Assembly: GCA_016630955.3 (NCBI GenBank)
Contig: CM049986.1
Span: forward strand, 372,001-436,000
From: Didymella arachidicola
Taxonomy: Eukaryota; Ascomycota; Dothideomycetes; Pleosporales; Didymellaceae
Length of the DNA stretch: 64,000 nt
Reading direction: 5' to 3'
Positions 47,713 through 58,084 of this stretch are shown here, piece by piece (the stretch's first letter is position 1; every line of letters begins with the position of its first letter). The position numbers and the translations under genes are program-made. The notes below the pieces were generated by a model. It had not been told where the DNA came from, made no database searches, and was given only the letters and a program-made list of their open reading frames with translations.

Positions 47713-48566
47713 TCAATATCCAATACCACGGGGATACCAAGCCCAGGAGTCGTAAAACTCAGCAACATCGACAAATTGTGGGATATACTCCATCGCCCAA
47801 TCTGATTCAAAGTCAGAAGTGAACAGAGCTTTGCAGTACTCCCAGTACTCTGGATACCATCCCGACTGATGCCAGTCAATGACAGCAAGTGCATGACCGG
47901 AACCGTCGGGAGAAATCAATATGTTAGTGAATAGAATCTTTGAGTTGTCTGGAAGGAACTCCCGGAAAGGATCTGGCATTTGGGACGGATCAGCAAAATG
48001 GAATTTCTTGTCGACCTTCATCATAGCAGAGAGCCAATCATGGAACTCTTTGACAGTTTCAAAAGGTCCGGCTGGGGGTTTTGTGTTCTCTGTAAAGACG
48101 ATACCGAGAAGGGATTCTCGGTCAATTCGGCCTTAAGTAGGTTAGTATTAGCTTCGCCGTATCATAGACCAAGGTCCTTACCGAGGAATTGATCGCTCGG
48201 GTCTTGCTGTAAAGTACGCAGATTCTCTATGATAGTACGCAATTGTTTGCACACTTCTTTCTTTGCTTGGTCAGAGAGCGATCCCCGCTGGCTTTCCAGG
48301 GTTACACCTGCGATGAGCTCCATGTAGATGAAGACTTCGCCTCTATCTTCACGCCATCCATATACCTCGGGAACGGGTACCTCATCTGGCAAAAGTTGTC
48401 GAAGGGTTCGAAGGCAGTGTGCTTCGGACGCAGTGATGCGGTCCCTGTATTTCACAACAATATTGAGTGAATCAAATTTCGTAGTACAGGAGCCCAATGT
48501 TTCTCGAAGTAGGGGATTTGCTCGAACCTCTGCAGGTGACGGAAGCCCAGGGTTGATTTGTTGCAT
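47713..48566 (-). CDS. Aminoglycoside-phosphotransferase-family protein lacking the catalytic HGD motif
   Basis: Exons are 48566-48182 and 48131-47713 (50-nt intron GTAAGG..TAAG), giving 267 aa. It resembles the large fungal APH/choline-kinase-like family of the protein-kinase fold. The N-lobe has VVKYRDRITASEAHCLR and VPVPEVYGW, then FIYMELIAGVTLE and QLRTIIENLR. Past the join come GPFETVKEFHDWL and the C-terminal AVIDWHQSGWYPEYWEYCK, whose Asp is the metal-binding (DFG-like) residue. Homologues read FTHGDLxxxNIL between these; here the text runs ILFTNILISPDG, so about seven residues including the catalytic Asp are missing in frame (near 47925). It is therefore likely catalytically dead or decaying. 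An upstream exon cannot be excluded. Confidence 0.75.
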
Positions 48567-49183
48567 CTGAAATAATCCATGTGTTCTGGGTCAACACCCC
48601 GCTTAGGGGAAAGGTTGCTGGAACGAAGATAGTGATTTGCTATACTCGCCGGACTCATTTTGGCAAAGGACTAGATAGGCGTCAGGTCACACGCGCGATT
48701 TCCATACATGTTAGCCCTTGATCAAATACTAGTAGTCTGTGACTCTTGCTGTGACCAGAAGGACTAGAGGAAGGATCTTAAAGCCAAAGACGGTGTACCA
48801 GTGGCTATGGGTAAATTAAACTGAGTGGACCATACGTTTCTAACCGCCCTTCACGACACAGTAACAAGAACCCGTGGCGCTAATGCTCTTATTGTGTAGG
48901 GTGGGTCACACGGCAACAGAAAACGAAGTGGAAGAGAACAGAGGGCGCCAGGGTCGGTACTTGCTGATCTCGCAACGTTAACGTAGCCTTGTCCTCTTCC
49001 AGCCATTCGCATCTGGTCTTGGAAGGGACCGTGCGCAGTTGCCTGGATCGGGATACTATGAAACCGAAAATGTGACCCAGCCCCTAGAAATATGGCAGAC
49101 GCCAAGATGAGAAAATTGGTGACTGAGTTCGATGATTTCTGCCACATGAACATTTAAGAGGAACATGCACAGTTGACCTGAGT
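48567..49183. other. Intergenic region between the phosphotransferase-like and P450 genes
   Basis: About 620 bp between two minus-strand genes: promoter of the phosphotransferase-like gene and 3' flank of the P450 gene. A short open frame (48452-48658) overlaps the phosphotransferase start in another frame and could contain an unrecognised 5' exon. Confidence 0.4.
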
Positions 49184-50920
49184 TTACGACAGAACTCGGC
49201 GCTTGAACTGCAGATACGGTCCCTCGGTTGAGGCCCCAAACGTATCGTACAGCTGGAACTCCTTCTCCCTATGCCTCCCCGGGGTCTTCTTCCCAAGCTG
49301 CTCAGAGCCAGCACCGATACTTGCCAACAGGGGGTCTTCTGTGATTCGAAAATCGCCGTGCCAGAGAATAGTCGCTATTGCAATCAAAACTTCGTTGACA
49401 GCCAGTGTCATACCAACACAGTTGCGGACACCAATGGAGAATGGTGCCCATGCAGCCTTCGTCTCTTTAACAGTGTCCTTGTCCTGTAGCCATCGCTCTG
49501 GATCAAAAGTGAAAGAGTCCGGGTGGTAGCTCTCGTTATGATGCAAGGCGTACACTGTTGTAGCGACTTCGCAGCCTTCGGGAATATGCACACCGCAGAC
49601 GAATGCACCTCCTGGACCAGCTTCGCGATATAGAGGCGTTGTTAGGGCTGGCGATACCCTCATCGCTTCATTCAAACAAGCTTTGAGATAAGTGCATTCG
49701 GTCAACAACCTGTTCATCCCGATGTTTTCGGGCGTTTTATACACGGTGCGAACTTCCTCAGCGGCTCTCTGATACGCTTCAGGCCAACAGGAAAGGCACC
49801 ATAGAAGGCTTGTCATCCCAGTGGTGATGGTACCACTTCCAGCGATCAGCAAGGTAGTTATCTCTGCGGTAAGGTCGCCATCGCTCAAGCCATGGCCAGT
49901 CTTTGCGTCTCGATAGCGGGCGATGGCGACAATCATATCGTCGTCGACAGCTGAGTTTTGTGCTGATTTGAGTTCGCTCAAGCGTAAATCAATCCAAGAG
50001 CTGAGCAAGGCGCGCCATTCTCTTCCTAGTTTGGCCATCTGTGGGAACAGAAGTTCTCCAATCTTGACAGGGTTGAAAATACTACTGCGGAATGCTTCTG
50101 GCCAATGCATTGCGAGACCCATGCGTGCAAAGTTAGCTTTGCGCGCTGGATTGTAGATGCGGTTTTTGGGGCTTGTCAACATGGCAGTGGAGCGTCCGAC
50201 AGTGAGGTCTGCGATGAGGTCGATGGCGAAGAAGGCGCTCCACTGAGTCAGTTCGCGGGGCTTACTCCAGTCTCCCGAGGCCGCTGGCTCAAACAAAACA
50301 TTGGTGTAGTTCCCAACGTGCTTAATTACCTTCGATTCCGATGCACGCATCGCTTGTTTAGAAAATGCTTGCGAGATGAACCTCCTTCGTTGAGCGTGCA
50401 CTTTGTTGTCTGCTGCGTTGAAGACGCTTGGCAGCGGATGCACCTGACTTTCGGTCAGTCAAATTGTCGAGAAGTTGATCCGTAGCATCGTACCCGCATG
50501 CCTTCGTACGCCCTGCCCTTGAACAGGTTGTTCTCGCGGCCGTAGATCTCTTTCACCAATGTCAACTACAACTGTTATAACAGTACATTCGGATGGTATT
50601 ACCTTCCAATGACTCTCGACTGTTGAAAAGAATCCTGTCTGGTCCATATCGCACAAAAGGCCCTGATAATGTCAGAATGGCCTTCTCGTTGTATGAATAC
50701 GGTGAATTTGCATACCATACTTGTCGTGAAGACGTTGAATGACAACGTGGGTGTTGCGTTTTGCAGCATGATATGCGCTGTACGCATTGCTAATCTTGGC
50801 TAGGAGGGGACCAGGTATATGAGAGAAGGGGTGGAAATATACTCTTCGAACGCAGATAGAGCTAATCAGTATAATGATAAAGGTGAACGCATAGCTCACA
50901 ACCTGGGAAACTGAACACAT
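49184..50920 (-). CDS. Cytochrome P450 monooxygenase
   Basis: ER-bound haem monooxygenase. Exons are 50920-50716, 50662-50603, 50549-50494 and 50443-49184 (introns 53, 53 and 50 nt), giving 526 aa. An N-terminal membrane anchor covers about residues 6-24, followed by HIPGPLLAKISNAYSAYHA. The two tiny exons (60 and 56 nt) restore VRYGPDRILFNSRES and IYGRENNLFKGRAYEGM, standard fungal P450 text. The I-helix reads LLIAGSGTITTG, ExxR is EAMR, and the PERF-like motif is DPERW. The haem loop is FSIGVRNCVG with the Cys near residue 450. The acidic residue usual before the I-helix threonines is absent. It is divergent from a second P450. The CYP family and substrate cannot be assigned safely. Confidence 0.9.
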
Positions 50921-51632
50921 TGTTGTACTGTGTGCGATGATGTGCAGTCTAGAATAACTGCGGCATAGAGGAATCCGGGCGTAGGCTTGGGACTGACTGA
51001 GAGCAAGTGGAATTGTATTTGAATTTGCACGAACGAAGCGCGAACACACTTTTGGGGGAAAGCGATGAGCTTCTACTACCACAACTGAAACTTCCTCCAA
51101 CGCGGGAAAAGCTCACAGAGCTACCACCATGGCGCTGCGGCGTGGCGATCTGTGACGGCCAATAGCTCTCGCCGCCATCTTGTGCGCCAGATAATAAGAT
51201 CTCTTCTCATCGGCGACTGCACAGGATGACTTGTCAAGTCGTGACTGCCTTTTGGCAAGGGCTGCCCAAATGGAGAAGGTGAGTTGGGGTGAGGTGCGGA
51301 CAGGATTTCGGGCAGGAAACTGCACTTGCGTCACTAGCGCCAGACCCCCACAACACTATCTTCTCCTTGCTCCTGGGCTTACTCTGTGCCTCATTCGCCT
51401 TGTCACGACACGGACAAGTTACGCGAGACCAGCGGCCGCCTCTCAATTCCTGATGACAGATGGGGCACGTCTACCGTTCTGTCAATCACAATGCTCTTGT
51501 TACACCTATTAGTTTTCACGCTTGGTACGCGCACACAGGGTGCGGCTAACGAGAACGTCGCTACTTGATGAATTGAACGGCATCTACGCGCCAGCATCTA
51601 CCTCGGTTTGGATTCATTCTCACCATTTGACC
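50921..51632. promoter_or_regulatory. Divergent promoter region of two P450 genes
   Basis: 712 bp between two divergent P450 start codons, probably a shared regulatory region. No clear binding-site cluster is visible; short open frames are motif-free. Confidence 0.5.
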
Positions 51633-53197
51633 ATGTCATTCCACGTCGCAAGCATCGTCGCTTTTGCAGTCGTTGTCTATGTAAGAACGAAACGCAAAAG
51701 AATAGAGTTCACTGACCTCATGCTCCACAGACCAATCTAGTCATCTTATACAGAATTGTGTTCCATCCGCTCGCGCGAGAAGTAGGACCTTTGTTTGCCC
51801 GGATCTCAGGATGGCCAAATTGGTACCACGCTGCTAAAGGCGACCGCCACATCTGGCTCTTGCGGTTACATTCTCAGTACGGTTCAACTGTTCGATTCAC
51901 CCCAAATTCGATGTCATTCAACACTGTAACGGCCTCGAACTCTATCTATACAGCTCGGGATGCCGATGTCCGCAAGGGTGACTGGTACCAATGCATCAAG
52001 GATTCGGGAAGTGGCTTTGAGAGCACGTTTGTTGCTCGCGATAAGAGCAGGCACGCTTTGAAACGACGAATATTGGCTCCTGTCTTCTCTGAACGAGCGC
52101 TTCGAGATTATGAACCCAGGATCAAGCTTTTGATTGAGAAGTGGTTGCTTGCTCTGTCAGCAGTCAGCAACGACAATAGCAATGTCGACTTTGCAGCATG
52201 GGCGAACTACATCATATTTGACATCCTCGGGGATCTCTGTTACTCAAAAGATTTTGGCCTCGTACATTCTGAGAAGAATCGATACGTCACAAAGCTTCTT
52301 CCGCAATGCACACGCGGCTGGTATATGCTAGGATACCACCCCTGGACCCACTTGCTTCGGCACTTGCTCTTCAAGACAGTTCTTAGATCTAGCCTTGGTC
52401 ATGCTGTCACCCGCTACAACTCGGAGTTCCGCGATTTTTGCGTTACAGCGTTGAAGGAGAGAGTCAAGACCGAGAAGACGTCTAGTGATACGAAGTCTGC
52501 CTCCACCGATATGTTCCATCAACTCTTAAAGGCTCGAGATCCAGAGACAGGGGAGGGATTCTCCATGGGTGATCTCGGTTCAGAAAGTGTGCTGCTTATG
52601 ATTGCCGGGACGCACACCACGTCCGTGGCCATTGCAGCGATTATCTTCTACCTCGCGAAGAACAAGGATCCTCTAGACAAAGTCAAAGCGGAGGTTCGTG
52701 ATGCGTTCACCTCTACAGAGAATATGGACTATCGGCAGCTCGCCAAACTTCCATACCTTCGAGCTTGCATCAATGAATCCTTGCGCCTTTGTCCTCCCAC
52801 AGCAGGCCACTTGCAGAGGGAAGCCTTGAGTGCAGGTGTTAAAATCGACGGAAGATGGTATCCGCCAGGTACCGTTCTTGGAGTCTCTGCATACGCATTA
52901 CAGCGCAACTCTTCAATCTGGACAGACCCCGATACATTCAGTCCTGAACGATGGCTTCTGGAAAACAGCCAATCATTGCAGAGCCTGCAATCCGGATTGA
53001 TTGCTTTCAGCTCTGGCCCGCTTGGATGCCCTGGCAAACAGCTTGCTTACATGGAGATGACTTTAGTCATTGCTACGCTGATCTTTCGTTTCGATATTGC
53101 GCTGATCGGGCCAGACGCAGACAAGCAGGACTACGTGATCAAAGACTGTTACGTGGGTCAGGCTGACGGTCCCCACATTCTCCTCCATGCTAGTTAG
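51633..53197 (+). CDS. Cytochrome P450 monooxygenase
   Basis: Exons are 51633-51680 and 51731-53197 (50-nt intron GTAAGA..ACAG), giving 504 aa. An N-terminal anchor (about 2-25) crosses the splice join and runs into a YRIVFHPLARE segment typical of fungal P450s. The I-helix is LLMIAGTHTTS, ExxR is ESLR, then SPERW. The haem loop is FSSGPLGCPG with Cys near 447. The N-terminal block (WYHAAKGDRH... RLHSQYG) resembles that of the divergent neighbour (YHAAKRNTH... RLHDKYG), so the two may be distant relatives. The rest differs widely. Likely role is oxidation of a hydrophobic metabolite; the substrate is unknown. Confidence 0.9.
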
Positions 53198-53406
53198 ATT
53201 GCATGCTCGACTAGCTTAAGTCTTTTTACAAGAGCGCATGATAGTATGAGTCAGGAGCTGCTTATTCAATCCTGTGCCGCTCAAACTGCATCTAAGCCCC
53301 TGCCTCGTCACATCTTGTCACTCACTCATCCTGCCCCAACCCCACTCCACCTATCTTCCTTCACCTCTTGCCTCAAACAAATACACACGCCGCAAGGTCA
53401 CAGCAA

Positions 53407-53961
53407 ATGTCGGCGACATCCCAAACAAATCACGAACCAATGGCAACTTCGGCGGCTGTCATCAAGTTGACTCACTGCTATGACGACACTTATGACGCGA
53501 TCATCGGTCGCTTCAGAGTTCAGGTACCCCAGCTTGATACTCTTCGAATTCGAGCCGCGGCCAATGAGCGAGACATTACTCATGTGCTTGAAGACGCCAA
53601 TTCTCCATCCGGTTTTGTCCTCTTCGCTGAATACAACCACGCGGGCTGGATGAGGCACTTCGTTCCCAAAGGGCAAACTCTACAGCGTGCTCACCGTTTT
53701 ACCTTCGGGAACCCACTATTTGCTCTGCCAGTTCTGCAACAGCGTATCGATGTGGCGCTGCACATCCCGCTAGATTGCTGTATCCTTGAGCAGCCCGACA
53801 AACACAGAACGAAGCTTATCGTCACGCTACCAACGAGCTTCGCCGAGGTCAAAGATGGAGAAAAAGGTAGCGTGAGGAAACCATTGGCTGAGATAGAGAA
53901 AAAACTACTTGCGTTGATCCAGAGCCTGGCGCCGCAACCCGACGCAAGTAAGGAGGACTAG
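53407..53961 (+). CDS. DUF302-like conserved hypothetical protein
   Basis: Single exon. The first ATG is at 53407, giving 184 aa; the frame is open further upstream but without an ATG. The text SGFVLFAEYNHAGWMRHF, then HRFTFGNPLFALPVLQQ and HIPLDCCILE follows the pattern of DUF302-type domains (a bent beta-sheet fold with an FGNP core). I assign that family tentatively. There is no signal peptide or membrane segment, and the C-terminus is a short charged helix. Function unknown. It lies 210 bp downstream of the P450 stop on the same strand. Confidence 0.7.
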   Translation: MSATSQTNHEPMATSAAVIKLTHCYDDTYDAIIGRFRVQVPQLDTLRIRAAANERDITHVLEDANSPSGFVLFAEYNHAGWMRHFVPKGQTLQRAHRFTFGNPLFALPVLQQRIDVALHIPLDCCILEQPDKHRTKLIVTLPTSFAEVKDGEKGSVRKPLAEIEKKLLALIQSLAPQPDASKED

Positions 53962-54535
53962 ATTTGGTTGCATCTCCGCCATAGTAAATGTCGACTCTAT
54001 TCTTCAGTGTGCCATTCGGTCATCCCGAAGATCTAGATGATGCATAGCTTACAAGATAGGAAGAATTCGTACGTAATCCTCATCGGTGGCTGAGCATGTA
54101 CCCAACCCTTACATACCGCTAGTCTTAGTCACCGCGACTATGCCATCAGGGTACATGAGAATATGAGGCAACTATAGAACTCCCGGAATTGCCGCTTCTC
54201 ACAATACCGGGATCAGCGATCGTAATGAGGCACAGGCCAGGAGTGTGAGGCGTGGTACTACGCCACAAACCAGGCTCCATCGGATTCGACACCCGCGATA
54301 CACATTGACTCGCGCAGTTGAAAATAGTTCGGTAAGTATTGGACTTCATTGGAAAACCTTAGGTGCCTGGAACAGTCCTAAGGCGTTCGCCACCTAGTAT
54401 CTGAGGTCAAGGGTGATCGCGACGTCCCGAGTTCTTGGGTGGCTCTTAGTTTAAAAGATGAATCGCTCCGGGCATGTTTAGGAGCAGCACTTCCAAAATC
54501 ATTCTGATCCAGCATATCAAAAAGTACCTCTCAAA
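53962..54535. other. Intergenic region before the desaturase gene
   Basis: About 570 bp of moderately AT-rich DNA containing the promoter of the desaturase gene. No gene or clear motif seen. Confidence 0.5.
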
Positions 54536-55999
54536 ATGGGAGCGAAAACTTCCTATACTGGCAACGAGGAGCCCGCCTACACTGGCTACTTGACCCACTG
54601 TGAGCCTCATCCATCCAAGCTGCTCGAGGCTGGTGTAAGTATAATCTAGATCTTCTACATACCTCAAGCTGATACTGATGTCTTAAAGAAAATTGAAAGT
54701 CACAATATCAGCATTAAAGAACTACGCGCGGCCATCCCCAGCTACTGCTTCGAACCATCACTCTTCTGGTCATTCCTCTACCTCTATCGCGATCTGACAT
54801 ACTCAACCATACTGCTCGGTACTCTATGGTACTGTCTTTCTTCAACTTTGGTCCAACAATCTTCGCTCCTGTACTATGGTGTCGTAGCTACTTATGGCGT
54901 TTGTCAGGGCATCGTATGGACCGGACTTTGGATTATCGCCCATGATGCAGGCCACAGTGGATTTTCTAAGTCTCCCGTTCTGAACGACACCGTTGGTTTT
55001 GTCCTTCACTCCTTCCTGCTCGCCCCCTACTTCAGCTGGAAGTCGAGTCATCGTCGCCACCATATCTACGCCAATCACATCGAGAAGGATCTGAATTACG
55101 TGCCTCCTCGGCGCAATGAGTACGCACGCCGCATTGGCGTGGCGCTGGACAAGATTGAAGAAGTTGGCGAGGACGCGCCTGTGGTCTTATTCTTCAGGAT
55201 TATCCTTCAGCAGCTGATTGGATGGAACTGGTACATCCTGTCCAACATCACCACTCCTGATACAGCAGTGGTCAAGAAAGGTCTCTCTGCTTGGCGTTAC
55301 TCTCACTTCGATGCCTGGGGCGGTATGTTCCGCGAGAGCGAAGTTTCAGCCGTGTTGCTGAGTGATCTCGGCTGTCTGGCTACGATCACAGGGCTTTACT
55401 TCCTCTACCAGTACTTGGAGAGCTTCGCATTGGTTTTCTGGATCTACGTTGTCCCTTGGAGCATCGTCAACCACTTCATCGTCATGATCACTTTCTTACA
55501 TCACACCCACCCAGATGTACCGAAGTACTCTGCTGACAGCTGGACATTCCTTCGTGGGGCAGCTGCAACGATCGATCGCGACTTTGGCATTATTGGCACA
55601 CATTTCTTTCACCATATTTCCAGCGATCACGTCACTCAGTAAGCACCCACGCTGCATTGTCGCCAAATGATACTAACAATCCGTAGCCATCTTTTCAGCA
55701 GTATCCCTTATTACTACAGTCGCACAGCAAGTGAGGCAATTGTCCCGCTCCTCGGTCAGCATTACCATGGTCGAGGAGGGTTTGGCTACGATGACTTGAA
55801 GACTGCCTTCAGAGACTGCCAATGGGTTGAAGAGAATGCTGAGAAAGACAAAGAGTTTGGCATCGGAGACGGTAGCGAGCGAGAGAAGCGTGCCCTGTGG
55901 TACCGGAAGGGTATCAGCCCTGCGCCTGAGTACCACCAGCGTAAGGCCCATGTAGTATTGCCGGCGACGAATGAGATGGAGGAGCGAGAGGGGAGATGA
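54536..55999 (+). CDS. Delta-12/omega-6-type fatty acid desaturase
   Basis: ER membrane di-iron desaturase that likely converts oleate to linoleate. Exons are 54536-54634, 54689-55638 and 55687-55999 (introns 54 and 48 nt), giving 453 aa. The three histidine boxes are HDAGH near residue 117, HRRHH near 153 and HVTHH near 346; the third is completed only by splicing intron 2. Hydrophobic segments flank the boxes. The N-terminal signature AIPSYCFEPSLFWS is typical of fungal delta-12 desaturases. HDAGH replaces the commoner HECGH. The last 70 residues are charged and cytosolic. Close relatives with delta-15 or acetylenase activity exist, so regiospecificity is inferred. Confidence 0.9.
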
Positions 56000-56318
56000 C
56001 ACGCAGCGTTGAAGACATCTGGTATCTGGATGCATGCTACTTGAACGTTACGGACGGCTCATTGAGCGTATGGGTAGCGGCTAATAGGATCAGAGAGCTG
56101 GCACCGACGGTCAGATTTTGGCGTATCTGTATCAAGTAAGGAACATGAGTATGGTTTTCAGAATTGTGTGATATGTTTGCCTATGTACATAACACCTAAA
56201 ACATTTCTAACCTTTGCTGAGGTTCTGTGTCCGTTTTATTAGCTTAGACCAAAAGCATCCTGGTCTTCGGAATGAACAAGGCTTTTATTTTTTGTTTGGG
56301 TTTCGAGCGGACCAAAAT
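56000..56318. other. Short stretch between convergent genes
   Basis: About 320 bp holding the 3' flanks of the desaturase (plus) and kelch (minus) genes. Nothing else seen. Confidence 0.5.
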
Positions 56319-57727
56319 CTATCTGTCGACCGTGACCATCCAGCCGTCACTCAGTACGTTCCCTTGGGAGTCAACGCCACCCCAGACAACGCATGTGGCT
56401 CCATCGACCTCTGTACCTTTGGCAAGACCGAATTGTCCCCTCTCACCAAGTCGACGCTTTGGCTCACCCGGAGTTTCCTTCTCCTCTTCTCCTTTACTGT
56501 CGACGTACTTATAGAGGACTTCTGCCCAAGTCGCTTCGTGTGTATCGCGCTTTATGCTCGCGCGGATAGCATCTTTCGATGCTGCAGCAGTAGCGTGCTC
56601 AGAAGCTAGCTGGAAGGTCCATATGTCGTCGAGATACCTGGAGTTCTCGCCCTCACCGCCAACGGCGAGAAGGTAATGTCTGCCTTGACCAGTAGTGAGC
56701 TCAACGAGTCCGGCATTCGAGCGAGCTTGAGGCGCCGACAAGTCCTTGGACTCGACATGGGATACTTCTTGCCAGGCCCATCCACTTGTCAGAGGTGTGG
56801 TACCGCCTTCAGCGTGAGTAAAAACGGGCGCGACGTCAAGGTACTCTAACGCTCCTGAGGCGAAGGCCTCGACGCCTTTACCCCCAAAGCGATATAGCCT
56901 GTTCCCTGCGAGTGCAAGGCTTGCACCCTCGCGCGGCTGCCCTAGCGGCGACGGAATGTTCGACCACGTGCGTGTCTTCAGATCGAAGGCTACGGCGTCC
57001 GTAACAAGCTCGCCATTAGAGGTGTCGCGACCGCCTACAATGAAAATTGTTCCCCAAGTATCATCGACCGGCGGTTCGGGCACCGCTTTAGCAGGATCTA
57101 CCGGTTGCTGCGGCGCTTTCTCCTGATATGTGACAACCTTTGCCGCAGGAAAATCTGAGCTTACCGAAGTGTGACCTACACGATGACTTGGAGCTGCTGT
57201 GCCCGGAGCAGGGTCTAGGAAGGACCATGCGTTCGAGACTGTATGGTATGCCCATATCCTACCGTTCTCATTGGTAAATCCGTCACCCTCACCACCATAA
57301 ATGTAGATGGTGTCGCCTATCACAACAGCTGTATGGCCTTTTCGTGCTCTCGGTACGTCGTCCAGGCCGTTCGCCGATTGTGCAGGTTTCGAGGTATAGT
57401 CTGCGTCGAGAACACTGCTTGACGGTAGAATGACAATGTGCATATCATTGTTGGCAAGCTGCCCGGTAGCAATCTCACCACCTAGTAAACGGATTAGCAA
57501 ACGAGCCTTGGAGACGTTCGCTGGAGCTGTGTTGGTTTACCAAAGATATACGCTCGTCCCTTGACTACCGAGACAGTATGCGATGAACGGGGCAACGGGA
57601 CAGAGGCGATGCGTGTGAGGTTGGCCCTGATCGGTTGAGTTGGATGTGTGAGACCCTTTACAAGAGCAGCAGCACCAGAAAGAACATCCTGTGCTGCGTA
57701 CAGGATTCCAGCTGCAGCGGGCTCCAT
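56319..57727 (-). CDS. Kelch-repeat protein
   Basis: Beta-propeller protein, probably a protein-interaction scaffold. Exons are 57727-57541 and 57481-56319 (59-nt intron GTAAAC..CTAG), giving 449 aa. Kelch blades are visible as repeated pairs of a hydrophobic strand with GG: SSHTVSVVKGRAYIFGGE, GHTAVVIGDTIYIYGGE, FIVGGRD, LYRFGGKG, LLAVGGEGE and VVWGGVD. W/F residues occur at the expected distance (TRTWSNIPSP). Splicing creates the first IFGGE blade. There is no signal peptide, BTB or F-box domain. The start codon is the first in the frame. Specific partners cannot be inferred. Confidence 0.85.
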
Positions 57728-58084
57728 TGTGTTCGCAAGTTAGAGACTGGTGGTTGTTGTTCGGCAGACTTAGTGTTTGGCTGCTTTGATTTCTAAATTC
57801 GAAAGGGGTTTGTAGAAATGAAGTGATGGTGTTGCGAGCACAAGCTCTGGAGCTTACGGCTGTGACGTCAGACCCCGCGAACGAGACCCTGGACGGCCCC
57901 GCTGTCAGCCAGGGGGTGGAGGGGGAGACGTAACAATGGCGGAGAATTGGTCAGGCATGAACAGGCATAGCTTGCGTGCGTAAGCATGTATGTGTGGTAT
58001 CATTGCAGATGTAGTGTACACTAGTTATTACTCGAATCCAACCTCGCTTGTACAATAAAGTACCGCGTTCTATCAAAATGGAAT
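57728..58084. promoter_or_regulatory. Promoter of the kelch gene and 3' flank of the UbiB-family gene
   Basis: About 360 bp. It contains a perfect palindromic CRE (TGACGTCA) at 57863-57870, about 140 bp upstream of the kelch start. The left part is AT-rich 3' flank of the tandem minus-strand gene. Confidence 0.5.
57863..57870. promoter_or_regulatory. CRE/ATF-type palindrome TGACGTCA
   Basis: Perfect 8-bp CRE located 136-143 bp upstream of the kelch gene ATG. Fungal Atf1/AtfA-type stress bZIP factors bind this sequence. Regulation is inferred from position only. Confidence 0.45.

Noticed and set aside
47149..54350. Similar words around GTAAGTATTG...GGACTT at about 47150 and 54331, possibly a dispersed repeat
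   Set aside because: The match is under 20 bp with a gap and does not extend on either side.
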